Origin: Impatiens glandulifera | Lineage: Eukaryota > Streptophyta > Magnoliopsida > Ericales > Balsaminaceae | Assembly (NCBI RefSeq): GCF_907164915.1 | Contig: NC_061862.1 | Coordinates: 92,335,995 to 92,399,994, forward strand | Length of the DNA: 64,000 bases | Direction: 5' to 3' | Notes under the pieces: generated by a model | Told to the model about the DNA's origin: nothing | What the model saw: only the letters and a program-made list of their open reading frames with translations | The model's database searches: none | Shown here: one piece after another, positions 36,700 to 48,689 of the stretch | How the letters are laid out: each line of letters opens with the position of its first letter | Numbering within the stretch: the first letter of the stretch is position 1 | Position numbers and translations under genes: made by a program

Positions 36700-36704
36700 T
36701 TGTA

Positions 36705-36985
36705 GTAGAACTCATAAAGGATAATGTTCTTAACTTTGATAATATCCATCCTTTCATAAGGTAAATGACTTATTATTTGCAACCGTTTCAATATCCTTGG
36801 TTTGAATAAAAAAAAATAATGCCAAAAGAGTCTTTCTGAAAATCAAAACTTAAATGATGTTGATGATTTCTTGGTGATCATTGTTTACACATTTGAATTA
36901 GAAGTTTAAATCTAAAAATTGTAATATTCATACATAAAATTATAAAAATAAATCAACAATCTTAAGTAATGTAATAGTTTAAGTG
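36705..36985 (-). repeat. Broken copy of the dispersed LINE-like repeat (right part)
   Basis: 36780-36925 matches 39762-39920 (TTTCAATATCCTTGGTTTGA, then ATTAGAAG, TTAAATCT). Together with 31545-31741 it is one copy split by the copia element. Confidence 0.6.
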
Positions 36986-36989
36986 TTCA

Positions 36990-38746
36990 TAATTTATAAT
37001 TAAGACCAAGGGCTCAAATTTAGCTAGTTCAATTGGGGAACAAATACTATGTTGGTTGACCGAAGTTAGAAGATTTATAATATGATGAAATAGTTGTGTA
37101 CAAAATGTTTAAAATAATAGTCAGATTGGTGTTGATTGATTGAAGTGATCATGTCTCTTAATATGATAAGATGGTTGGGGAACTAATGGTTATATTGGTT
37201 TGTTGAAGTGAAGAAGATAAGAAAAAAATTGTAATAATATGAGATGGTTGTGGTGCAAAATGCTCATAATAATAGTTCGGTTGGTATATGTTAAGGAATA
37301 GTGTTGGTTGATTGAAATGAGAAGGTCTCTTCTTATGATAAGATGGTTGAGGAGTTGGGAACTAAGAGTTATATTGGTTGGTTAAAGTGAAGATGATAAG
37401 AGAAAAAGTTTGTAATGATATGAGATGGTTGTGGTACAAAATGCTCAAAATAATAGTTCGGTTGGAATATGGTAGGGAATAGTGTTGGTTGATTGAAGTG
37501 AAAAAGTCTATTAATATATAAGATGGTTGGGGAACTAAGGATTATATTGGTTGGTTGAAGTTGTTGATTGAAGTGAGAAGGTCTCTTAATATGATAAGAT
37601 GGTTGGGGAACTAAAGGTTATACTGGTTTGTTGAAGTGAGAATGGTAAGAGAAAAAATTTGTAATGATATGAGATGGTTGTGGTGAAAAATGCTCAAAAT
37701 AATAGTTTGATTGGTATATGTTAGAGAATAGTGTTGGTTGATTGAAGTGAGAAGGTCTCTTAATATAATAAGATGGTTGGGGAGTTGGGGGAACTGAGGG
37801 TTATATTGGTTGGTTAAAGGGAGGATGGTAAGAGGAAAAATTTGTAATGATATGAGTTGGTTGTGGTGCAAAATGCTCAAAATAATAGTTCGGTTGTGAT
37901 ATATTAGGGAATAGTGTTGGTTGATTGAAGTGAAAAGGTCTCTTAATATGATAATATGGTTAGGGAACTAAGGGTTATATTGGTTGGTTGAAGTGAGGAT
38001 GGTAAGTGTAAAAAGTTTGTAATGATATGAGATGATTGTGGTGAAAAATGTTCAAAATTTGGTTGGGATATGTTAGGGAATAAGAGATTGGTTGTAGTGT
38101 AGAATGCTCAAAATGATAGTTCGGTTGGGGAATAATGGATAAGAGGAAAATTTTGTAATGATGAGATAGTTGTGGTGCAAAATATTTTAAATAATAGTTC
38201 GATTGGGGGAGAAGAAGTTGACCGAAATGAGAAGATCTATAATATGATAATATGAAATATAGTTCGGTTGCGAATAACAATGAATATTTTGGTTACTCGA
38301 AGTGAGAGATGGTAAGAGGTCGATAAGAATGAGAGTTTTGGTGAAGTGAGAAGGTCTGTAATATAATATACGGCTGCGGATAACAATGAATATGTTGGTT
38401 AGTTGAAGTGAGATATGGTAAAAGATCGATAAGGAGGAGAATTTTTTATGAAATGAGAAGATATGTATTATAATATATAGTTCGGTTGCGGGTAACAATA
38501 AATATGTTGGTTACTCAAAATGAGAGATGGTAAGAGGTCGATAAGGAGGAGATTTTTAGGTGAAATAAGAAGGTATGTAATATGATATATATAGTTCGAT
38601 TACGGATAACAATGAATATATTAGTTACTCGAAATGAGAGATGGTAAAAGTCGATAAAGAGGAGATTTTTGGGTAAATGAATATTGTAAATGATAATTGT
38701 GATATTTTGTAATTTAACTGTACAAACGCCACAAAAATCATGCTAG
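36990..38746. repeat. Minisatellite block, two repeat types, Helitron-like 3' end
   Basis: From about 37070 to 38100 a unit of roughly 175-184 bp repeats about five to six times (anchor GTTGGTTGATTGAAGTGA at 37131, 37303, 37485, 37733 and 37917, with a shortened unit near 37560). From 38210 to 38690 a related shorter unit of about 104-112 bp repeats four times (anchor GGTTACTCGAAGTGAGAGAT and variants at 38291, 38395, 38507 and 38618). The block ends ACTGTACAAACGCCACAAAA, then ATCATG and CTAG|T (38743-38746). That resembles the Helitron-like termini elsewhere in the window, although the hairpin is poor. Open frames on the minus strand here are by-products of the repeats. Confidence 0.75.
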
Positions 38747-39390
38747 TTTTAATTAATAATATAAAACCATACAAATATATCCTAGAGTTGTGTATATTCA
38801 TTGCATATATACAATCTATAGTTATAATATTGAAAGAATTAACCTCTTAAAAACAAATTTTAAATGTACCACTTTATTCTACTCCAAATCGTATAAACAA
38901 AATGAAAAGAATAAATTAGATTTAATCACCTTATTTTTTTTATCTAATTAATTGCCAGCAATAAAGATATACCAAAAATGTTAGCGCTCTTGAAAAAAAA
39001 TCTTTTGCATAAAAAAATATAACTCATGATCTACATTCATATTTAATAAGACTAAGACAATATCACCATTATTATACCACCATTATTATACATAGTTATA
39101 ATAAAATAATTTCATCTTTAATTGATACTAAACATAATATGAATTTGTGTCTTCACGAGGATGAGTGAAGGATTCTAGATATTCTAATTAGGGGAGGAAT
39201 AAACTCTGAGCCTTAGAAGAAAAAAAGAAATTAAAAAAAAATAATTTAAAGGCAGGTCATGTAATTTTTAATTTAGTGATTTTGTATTTTACCGACGCTT
39301 AATTTGCGCCGATAATTAAGTGTCGGCATAGATAATATTTGTGCATAACTTCGTGACAAAGGAAATTGATACAATCTAGGGAGTTTGAAA
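38747..39390. other. Intergenic, no supported gene
   Basis: A/T-rich sequence. A small inverted pair (CCGACGCTTAATT and AATTAAGTGTCGG, 39292-39326) suggests a fragment of a DNA-transposon end. Nothing else was recognised. Confidence 0.45.
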
Positions 39391-39950
39391 CGAGGAATAT
39401 GAGTTTCATCTTATATTTGAGATTCATTATTTATTTGCAATTGCTTCCGTCATATCATATAAGCAATCCAAAATTGAAATAGTAGGAGGGAGATAATTAA
39501 TTCAATTAAGAAAGTGTATAGAAGAAGTAATATTGAAGTTTTGACAACTTCCATCAGCCATGATAAATGATTTGTTAAATAAAATGTATTATAATTTGTC
39601 AAAGAACATGGATAGTAATTGTATTGTAGTTTGAAACAAAAGAATCAAATTACAAGTAGAAGAACAGTGAAGGAAAGTTTGTGATGAAGTTTTGATTTCC
39701 TCACCACAAATTGGACATTTTTTGTGAAATTTAATTTAGCAAAATGATTCATAATTTGCAGTCAACAGTTTCAATATCCTTGGTTTGAATTAAAGAAAAA
39801 AAAAAAAAAAAAACTTATGCCTCAACTTAACATCATTTTTTGGTGAATTGTTTACACATAATTGTTCTAATAATGATAAGTATTAATGAAAACCCATCTG
39901 AATTAGAAGCTTAAATCTGGAAATAGCAATTTTCTGGGGAGGAAGCCAAG
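39390..39950 (-). repeat. Dispersed LINE-like repeat, least-interrupted copy
   Basis: 39400-39660 matches 25620-26160, and 39745-39920 matches 36770-36925. Between them, minus-strand 39735-39660 can be read as a C-P-I-C-G-E-E-I-K-T knuckle like a zf-RVT domain, pointing to an old minus-strand LINE 3' end. The homologies are visible; the LINE identity is inferred. Confidence 0.5.
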
Positions 39951-40108
39951 GTGGTTTTGGGATTGAAGCAATATATTTAAGTAATATTTTCCCACCAATT
40001 TTGCTTGGACTAAGGTTCTGATGTTTTCTTTCTGTAAAAAATAATAATTTAAAACAAAAACATGATTTTGAATCTAGACACAAATTAGATTACTCTAGCA
40101 AAATGAAA

Positions 40109-40114
40109 TTTATT
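40109..40114 (-). terminator. Possible polyadenylation signal of the formin gene
   Basis: AATAAA on the minus strand, about 135 bp beyond the stop codon. Position and motif fit, but A/T-rich sequence makes chance occurrence easy. Confidence 0.4.
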
Positions 40115-40247
40115 ATTTATCTCCAAAGATGATTGTAGTACATGATCTATAATGTATCCAATTAAATACAAAATTAAACAATCATTTATATATATATATA
40201 TTAATTTCCCATTAATTAAAGAGTGTAAAGAAGTAATGTGTTGTTGT

Positions 40248-43200
40248 TTAAGGAGACAAACTATCCTCTTCATCGGAGCTTTCACCTTGTTTTACATTAT
40301 ATCTGTTAAGAACCGGCAGCGACGCAGTTGGAGGTAACCGGAAAGATCTAGCTGAACCCATAACCGCGTTATCCTGCAATACCCTAACTTCCTTACAGAC
40401 ATTATCCAAAATCGAAAGAAAATCTCTTACAATCATAAATATCCTCAACGGATGAGCTTCCACTTTCCCCTTATCGCCATGAAAATACTCCGTCACATCT
40501 TTCACAACCGATAACGCCTTCCTCTCCTCCGCCTTAATCCTTTTAATCTCCGTATCCGCTTCTTGTTCCATAAACGCTTTCATCGAATCAAAGAATCTCC
40601 CCCCTTGTTTCTCGTTTTCCATAACCATTTTCCTCACTTTTACCAGCCCTGTTTCAAGTTTCATTAGGTAGCTGTTTAAGACGTCCGAATCCATTCCGGC
40701 TGCTTGTTTAACATTAGCCAGTTCTTTGCTTAGACTTGAGACGACTCGTAATCCTTGTTTCTTGAAATCTTCTTCTGTCATGGTTATTTTGATTGGAGAA
40801 GAATTTTGTTTGTTTGTTGAAGAATCTGACAGGACTCCTTCTGATCTGATGATTTCTTGAACTACGAAATGGAGTAAGGTTGTTTTTCCGTCGGTTCCTT
40901 TGATATCGACTAGCTTTAAAAGGGTTTCGAGTTTGAACGCTTTCGCATCGCCGCGATTGGTTCCCACGTTCATTCTGTTTCCTGTTTGTAAGACGGCTTC
41001 AAGAAGTTTTAAGAATAGTCTACTGTTCTTCAGCTCTTCACTAGCTATCTGTTAATACCAATATCAAGAAATCAACCCTTGTTCAATATCATTGTTAATC
41101 TCACCTAAAGAGTACAAGATTAGCATTTAGACAAATTTATACTCCACTAAATTCAAAATTGGGCTCATAAATTTAAGGTTGTTTTGCTCATAGGTTTTGT
41201 ATCCTTAAGAAATCAAAAATCACTTACTAAAAATGTTTTAAATTATAAAAAAAATAATAATAATAAGAGAGGAGGATGATAGTGACTTATTTTTTTCAAA
41301 TAATAAAATATTTAATATTAAATTGAAGTAGCTAAACAAATGTCTATTAAGAAAAAGACAAGTTTCAAATAACTAAAAATTGACAAGATTCAATATATTC
41401 AAGACCCACCAATATCTAAGGCTCAAAATAGTTAGGTCTTTCAACAAAATAGTTGGATGACAAAAAAACAATAAAAATAAAAATACTATATTATAATTTG
41501 GAAAATGAATCAAATTTTCAATAAAATAAAAATAAAACTATAATATAGATCATAGGATAGTGATTGTAACAGAATTGATGACAATATGTTATTTTATAAC
41601 TAAGAATATCTAGTCCAACTTATAAACAAGTCTTCACTAGTCTAAAACTCTTGGCATGACTAAACAAATGGCTCTGTTATCTTAAGAAACAATTAAAAAT
41701 CTCCAATAATATTTTAATCATTCATATTAAAATATAAAAATGGGCATTTTCAAAAAGGGTCTTATTTTATCAATTAAGCCTAATAATCTTATTTTAATAA
41801 AAAAAAATAATAAAAATCACCTCTAGGGTTTGGAAAGAATTCCTTAGGTACTTGACTTCAGCATCAAAATTTGCTCTGTATAGCATAGCTTCAACGCGTT
41901 TGAATGCAAATGGTATATCAAGTATACACTTGAGGAATCTCTCTGCAGATCCTAACTTTGACACATCGCCACTATAATCTCTCAATTTGATCTCTTCCTC
42001 TTTCGTCGGAGCCATCTTCACCAATGTCTCCAGAAGCTCAACCCCTAATCCTTCTGGGTTTCCTGTTGCAGAAAAAGTAGTAGTAAGTACAGTATTCCCT
42101 TGTAGACTAGAAAACAGCCATGGAAGGATAGATAGGCTAGCTTACCAACATGAAGTGCTTCAGACACTTCGTCGCGTGTTACATTTAAGGCTCTTAATAG
42201 TATAGCAATGTTTTGTGATTTCTTTGGATCCAGTACTCTGTTTTCTTGATCCGGCGGCATCACTAATCTTCTTGCGGCTGTTGTTGTTGTGGTGGTGGTG
42301 GCCGTTTCTTTGGGTGCAGGGGTTGCGGATTTACATCCAAACAGACTTTCCATCATGTCTTCGTTCAACTTGAAGGAGCTTGATTTCAATTGGTCCCACA
42401 CTGTTGCTCGGTCGGAGGTTGCCCTAACTTTGTCCCAGTGAAGGGCTTTTAATTTGGGTCTTCCTCCTTCTACTTCTTCTTCTTCTTCGTTGTTTCTCTT
42501 CTTCATTTCAACTGAGATGGGTTGCAAGATTGAGGGTTTCAAGATTGAGGGTTTCGATTGCATCTCTGGGGAAGGAATTGGTGATTCTCTTTTTAAGGGT
42601 TTTAATTTTCTGGGTGTTAGTGATGGAATTTGCGGTGGAGGCGGCGGCGGCGGCGGCGGCGGTGGTGGTGGAGGAATTTGGGTTTTGGGTGTTTGATCGG
42701 ATTGACGAATGTTTGATCGGAGGAGTGCCATGTTTGGCGCCGGCAATGGAGGCGAAAACTTTGGCCGTGAAAATGGTCGTATTTCAGCGACTGGAGGGGA
42801 TGAAGGCGTCGGAATTCTCTGTTTGGAGTCGGGAGAGGAACTTGAAACGCGGGATTTAGGTGAAGTTCTCTTGGATTTAGGGAAAGTATTTGATTTGTCA
42901 TCTTCTACTTTGATCTTACTTGTCCATCGGCTGCTATTATAACTCCGGCGAGAGCTAGAATTATGAGATATTTCTCCGTTACTGGCTGAGGATGAATCAT
43001 GGGGTGTATAAAACGCCGTCTGATCATGAGCTTCATCGTAGTTGTCGTCGTCGTCCGATGATGACATGGGTGGAGGCGAATCAATTATTGGAGGCGGCGG
43101 TTTCGTCAACGGCGGAAGTGGCTGCAGTTCAGGACTCGGCCTGTACCGATCTGGTTTCAATTTCCTATACGGCGACCCATTTGCGTTATGATTTTCTGTC

Positions 43201-43763
43201 ATCGTCGGCCGTGTAGGTTCAACAGTGCCGATGTAGAGAAAGTTCGACGGCGGCGGGGGCGGTTGTTGAAATCTCGATTCATCTCGAAAACTAGGTGCGA
43301 CAAGTTTAATAGTATCAATTTGATGTCTAGATTTGTGTTTATAGATGTAGAATGCGAGTGCCGACAGCATACCCAAAGAGACAATTGCAACGGATAAGAC
43401 AATCGCGTATTTCTTGACCGGTTTTGTTTGCTGGGCGGCCGCAATTGGGTTTGCGGCGGCGGCGGAGGATTCATTTCTGGGCGGCGGAGAAATAGTCGAT
43501 CTGGATTGATCCGGTGTCGGAGTAATTGGTACCTCCGGGAAGAAGGGTTGGTCTGGATTGGGGAAAGTGAGATAGGGCGGCGGCGGCGGAGGTGGGTCTA
43601 ACTCCGGCGGTGGTGATGACGTGGCAGGGAATAATGGCTGATGAAGGATTCTTCTTGAAATTGATTGGCCATTTTTACAGATCAAATCTGCAGTAGCTGT
43701 TGTTAAGTTGAAGAAGATGAAGATGATGAAAAGTTTATTAACACGATCAATTAGTTTCAACAT
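40248..43763 (-). CDS. FH2: Class I formin, FH2-like (three exons)
   Basis: Predicted 886-residue membrane-anchored actin nucleator. Exons: 43763-42146, 42062-41821 and 41048-40248. Introns of 83 and 772 bp are GT-AG and in phase. Domains: signal peptide 1-25; proline-rich outer part with [10 protein letters not shown] (37-46) and DQPFFPEVP; transmembrane helix about 119-140 followed by K-H-K-S-R-H; cytosolic FH1 with 14 prolines in a row (about 364-377); FH2 domain from about 434 ([14 protein letters not shown]) to about 850, including [20 protein letters not shown] and GNRMN at 643-647. Organisation and motifs [11 protein letters not shown] and [14 protein letters not shown] fit class I plant formins close to Arabidopsis FH2 (family knowledge from memory). 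Exon 1 alone seems to run on into intron 1. Nothing suggests it is broken. Confidence 0.95.
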
Positions 43764-44100
43764 GGCTTCTTCCTTTGGCCAATGTTCATCTGTTTCTTCA
43801 AATTGATCATTTCTCTCTCTGTCGGATTGTTTTTTTCCTGATTGTCCGGTTTTCTTCGTATCTCTGTATGTTTATTTGTGTGTGAGAGAGAAATAAAAGA
43901 AAAAGAAAAAGAAAGAAGAAGAAGAGAGAGAGTGATGACGTAGGCAATAGCCGCATTTTATTTTTATTTTATTTTTATTTTATTTTTATTTTATTTTTAT
44001 TTTATTTTTATTTTTATTTTTCGCTTGATTTTTATTCCTTTCTTTGGGCTATGGGCTAACGTGGGCCGTCTGTCTCTCTTTTCTAGAGGAGATGGAGATC
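43764..44100 (-). promoter_or_regulatory. Formin 5' leader and proximal promoter
   Basis: On the coding strand the leader next to the ATG is CT-rich (43880-43935), as often seen in plant leaders. A TTTTATTTTTA microsatellite lies at 43955-44021. Three TGGGCT/TGGGCC motifs (44043-44067, plus strand) match plant site II elements bound by TCP factors. The transcription start is inferred to lie between 44075 and 44020. Confidence 0.5.
43955..44021. repeat. 11-bp microsatellite (TTTTATTTTTA)n
   Basis: About six units of an 11-bp A/T repeat in the formin 5' region; likely length-polymorphic. Confidence 0.9.
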
Positions 44101-44102
44101 CC

Positions 44103-44108
44103 TTTATA
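44103..44108 (-). promoter_or_regulatory. Formin TATA box
   Basis: The minus strand reads GATATAAAGG, about 340 bp before the ATG and just downstream of the G-box. It is the only good TATA in this less A/T-biased stretch. Confidence 0.55.
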
Positions 44109-44114
44109 TCTTCT

Positions 44115-44124
44115 GCCACGTGGC
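44115..44124. promoter_or_regulatory. Palindromic G-box
   Basis: GCCACGTGGC is a perfect G-box palindrome, recognised by plant bZIP and bHLH factors. It sits seven bases upstream of the TATA core. Confidence 0.65.
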
Positions 44125-44129
44125 AACCT

Positions 44130-46625
44130 CTAACTGGCTTTAATTAAAATAAACAAATCATATACTATTACCTTTTATTTAATACACCCATTTTTAAACC
44201 ACAACAAACAAATTATTTCAGCTAAATTTTTGTTAATTTGACTTATCTTTTAAAATCATTTGAATTTCAGATTATTTTTTAAAATCAAGACTTTTTAATA
44301 TTAAATTTATTCAAAATAAGGTTTAATGTTAACTGTTTGTAAACTATTAACATAGTATCTACGTTTATAAATGAATAACTTATTTTTACTATTGAATTTT
44401 AAAATTACTCAAAATATTTTAATTTATTAATATTTAATTTTTATTTATTTATAAATATCACTTAAATAATAGTCTAATCTTATTTAAAATTAGTAAGACG
44501 ATATATCGTATTTATTAACTTTAACATGAAGGAGACTCAAAATGTGATATTTGGAAAAGAGGTCTTAAAAATTCAAGTAGCCTTTAATTTGAGATTTAAA
44601 AAAAAAAAATAATATTTCAAAACTTGTTTTTTTTTTATCAAAATATCAAATATTTACTAAATCAAATTTTTGACATGTAAAAAAAATCTGAACTGACTTG
44701 TAATATATTTCACATATAAAAAATGAAAATAAAAAGATAATATTAAATTTTAGTTATATTTAATAATCTATTTTATTATTCAGAGAATATATTCCATGCT
44801 TTAGCTTTTGATTTTCAGAGGTTAATTATACTGAATCTCAAATAGTTTCATGTTACTGTATTAACATGATATTTTTGTAGTTAAATCTTTAATAAGATTT
44901 TGGAATTCATATTGAGAATAATCTTATAAATACATTAATTAATTACTTATTGAATTTCTATAAAATGATCATTTTCAATATAAAGATTTTGTTAATTTAT
45001 TTGGAGATAAAAAATTTCTTATGTTTGATAAAATATAGTCTTTTCTTGAAAAAAAAAAAACATTGTCTAACGTTCTAATTAAAAAGTGAGATTATATTTG
45101 TATTCCTTGTATTAAATTAATGTTGAATTATCATGTAAATAATGGATTTTGTTGCTTAAAAGAAGATAGAATTAAAGTTTTAGATTGGATTACAAATTGA
45201 ATAATTTAATGTGGTAAATGGATTTAGTTTCCAAATAAAGATATTTGTACAATTACTTCTCAAAAATATGATTCACAAAATAAAAGATAGAAAGAAAAAA
45301 ATGAACACATTAAATAGTTCATGTGTAAAGAGTTTTACTAATTGAACAAAATATTAAATTTAATTATCTGTAAAAAATAATTTAAGTTGAAGTATGTGAG
45401 ATTGTAAAGAGTTTTTCATAAAATAAAATAAAATAAAAATGGTAAAGCATTATAGCTATGATAACTAATCTACTAAAATTCAATTACTATTTATTGCTTA
45501 AACTTTAGTCAATTTTATTGTAAAGTGCTCCGATTTTGAACGTCTCATTTTATACTAATTATAACATTTTTTATTATTTGAATTTTTTTTAAAGGATGTC
45601 CATTACAAACTCTAAATATCAAATATTTTATTAATTTAAACGGATAAACATATATCCCTTCTTGCTCTTTTTTAATCTCTTTTGTTTAAGCAATTCTTTA
45701 ATGAAAAGTTTTGAATTGTTAAAAACAATTAAAGTTCAAGTTTTAGATGCCGTGGTTCCAAGTTTGAATTTCATATAATAAATGCGGTATAAATAAAATT
45801 TGTACCAATATTCTAAATAGGTTAACTATAAAAAATTTCTTTACAAAATCCTTAATTTATAGTTGTAACTCAGCATAGTATCCGATAATATCTCAAGCTT
45901 AGATCTACGTGTTATCCTAAAATCTTGTTTAAAAGAAAAATATTTTATAAAAATATTATTTCATTATTTATATTGGTGGTAACGGGAATGTGTGAAACAA
46001 CGTAAACGATAAAAATAAGACACAAATTTAACGTGATTCACCAAAATAAATTTTAAAATAAAACTTGGTTACATTAATTCGAAGAGAAAATCTTATTAAG
46101 GAGAACATAATATAATAGAGATTACAACATAATAGTCTAGAATTATGACACGAGTTTCTATAACATTTGGTTCCTCAAAATCTTAATAGATATAGAACTG
46201 AGATTGAAAACAATACTCTCAAGACAAAAACTTAAGTTTTTTAAAGCGACAGACTACATATTTAAATAAGCTTAAACTAGGTTAATAATAATATTTTGAT
46301 AAAAAAATCTCCAAAATATTGTCACAATATTTTTCTAGTTATATTACCATAACAAAATATAAAAAAAAATTAAATTAATTTTATTTTCTTAAATCAAGAT
46401 TATAAACTAAAAAAATATAATTTCATTTTATTTAATATTCATTTTCATGCACTATCCATTCAAAGTCATCTCAAAACTGCTAAACTAAAATTTTAAATAC
46501 AATTGGATCTTTTCAATCTTAAAAAGTAAGATCTTATATTTGATTTTCATTACAAACATTACAAATTTTGTATTAATATTACAATTTAGATATTAATCAA
46601 GATGATATCACAATCACCCTTGTTA
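44130..46625. other. Intergenic region, no supported gene
   Basis: A/T-rich sequence with scattered short ORFs and no recognised motif, RNA gene or repeat terminus. Confidence 0.5.
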
Positions 46626-46632
46626 GAATAAT

Positions 46633-47191
46633 TAGGGGTGAGCATTGGGTGGATTACTCCGAAATCCAATCCAATCCAAATCTTAAATACTAATTCGGAT
46701 TGGATATTTCGGATCGAATTGAGTTCGGATTAAATTAAATCGGATTGGATTAGAATTATCCAAATTATCTAAACTATCTAAATAAAAATTTATTTATTTT
46801 ATTTATTTTTCTTTAAATTAAATTTTATCTCAATATAATATATATTTTACTTATCATCACTTTAACAACGATATTTATTTTTATTTATTTTTATTATTAT
46901 TTTATTATTATTATTTTTAGATTCAAATTTAATAACAATAAAAAAATTAATTTTTTAAAAAAAGATTTAAAAAAAAATAATAATAAAAGTTGTTGACTAA
47001 TTTAAGTTGATATATATAAATATTTTTTAGTTTAAATTATCCAACCATTTTCAATCCAATCCGTATACGATCCATATTAATTAGTAAAATAGTTTGGATT
47101 ACGAATTGGATAAATTTAGTTTGAATTTAATACGGATCTAAAGTTTTACCCATTTGCTCATCCCTAGGTTTACCTATTTGCTCACCCCCTA
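46633..47191. mobile_element. hAT-type miniature element with TSD
   Basis: The left end TAGGGGTGAGCA and right end TGCTCACCCCCTA form a 12-13 bp inverted repeat. GAATAAT flanks both sides (46626-46632 and 47192-47198), fitting a 7-8 bp hAT duplication. The interior is rich in CGGATTGGATT and its complement CCAATCC. The right end is doubled (TTTGCTCATCCCTAG at 47153, then TTTGCTCACCCCCTAG). No coding capacity. Confidence 0.75.
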
Positions 47192-47198
47192 GAATAAT

Positions 47199-47976
47199 TA
47201 AACAAATTTATATACCTTACCTTTAACGGATATATACTTAGATGATTGGCTTTTGTTAATGAAAGGTAAAAAGGAAATGTGCGTGAAGATAATAGCATTT
47301 CACTTTTATTTTGATTCTTTTTTCCTTTATATACTTTTTCATTGCTTTCATTTTGGTCCACCGGCACCCACAAACACACATTATTATTATTATTAATTAC
47401 TACAACAGACAGACAGCATAACAATGGGACAAATTAAGTGTAATGTCTTATCTTTTTATCAAACTTTTTTTTCTCCCTAATTCCTAACGTTTACAGCTTT
47501 TTAGTGGGACATTATATAATTAAAGATGGTGCACCAATCATTCTCCATGCAAACTTCTCCTATTCAATTCTAAACACATTGATTGAGTGTTTCAATAGCC
47601 AAAGTATCATCAAAATCAAAGCTAATATATCGTAATGAGACAAAAAAAAATGTCAATTTCATAAAATCGGCTCCATATTATCATGACATACCTAATTAAT
47701 AGGCCGGTTACATTTGTCAACTGAAATAACGACGATGAAAAGAAAAAGAACCCTTCAGAATTCTTGAATTTATGTATATGTTTGTGCTCGAAAATAATAT
47801 TATAGTTCATTTAGATCCAAATTATCCAACATAAAAGCCTTTTAAGCCTTAAAAAAACATTGAGTGTGAATGTAACATAATCCAAGTAAAGTTTGACCAC
47901 CTACAAACTAATTAAGGTATAAAACTCTCTTACAATGGTGCAATAAATTAACAACTCTTCAATCATGTAACACAAA

Positions 47977-48035
<59 letters not shown>

Positions 48036-48640
48036 TCACCACATGTCAGTAGGATGCAATAATTAATTAAAGGAAAAGAAAAAGAAAAAGAATTGTTTGT
48101 TCATGTGATCACATATCTAGATCCAGCAAGAGGTATATTCATTCGGTATGGTAACTTATGACTTGATAATTGATTTTTTATTTTATTTTTACTTCTAGAT
48201 ATTGTTGTTGGATCCCCTATAATATATATCTATTTCAATTAAGGCATCGGAGTATTTGAAGTTTTTATGAAAATTCTATTTTTAAGAAGAAAAAAAAGGA
48301 TACAAATATTTAAGCTTTGTCTAGTCAAATGTAGTTATTGAACTGAAATCAAACTATGAATATGAAACAATATCGTATCAGTTAGGGCATGGCTGGGAAC
48401 AGGGTAATCAAATTTATACCAAATGTAGTCCATTATATTATTATTATAAATATGATAAAGTAGGTTATACTTTGAATAATGAATGTGACATCATATTAAA
48501 TGAAAACTCCCAAGGTTTATATATGTCCCACACCTTCCATGCTTCACAAATATCACATCTAATAATAAGCCACTTTTGGGGTGAATTTATTGTTTTTTTT
48601 TAAGGTGTTATTGTAAAAAATAAGTTTATTTATTCAGTCA
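47199..48640. other. Intergenic region
   Basis: No gene is supported. A TA microsatellite lies at 47983-48031. Short ORFs here lack motifs. Confidence 0.5.
47983..48031. repeat. (TA)n microsatellite
   Basis: About 49 bp of TA dinucleotides. Confidence 0.93.
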
Positions 48641-48689
48641 ATTTTATTTTGTAAAAGATAACAATATGAGCAAGCCGGATGAAAGATAT

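Larger units (their letters stand above)
31742..36704 (+). mobile_element. Full-length Ty1/copia LTR retrotransposon, decayed
   Basis: Direct LTRs (31747-32114 and 36330-36699) begin TGTTGAG and end TAACA. The 5-bp target duplication GTTTG is perfect (31742-31746 and 36700-36704). A primer-binding site follows the left LTR and a polypurine tract precedes the right LTR. Inside, Gag, protease, integrase, RT and RNase H occur in copia order, with numerous stops and frameshifts. By eye the LTRs differ at about 50 of 368 positions, so the insertion is old. A 203-bp tandem duplication lies at the RNase H end. Confidence 0.95.

Noticed and set aside
37611..38498. Minus-strand ORFs of about 90-103 codons with internal similarity
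   Set aside because: They are read through a minisatellite array, the repeats differ in frame and length, and no known motif is present.
42454..43474. Plus-strand and alternative minus-strand ORFs, including a glycine-rich one
   Set aside because: They are shadows of formin exon 1. The glycine run is the complement of the polyproline FH1 tract.
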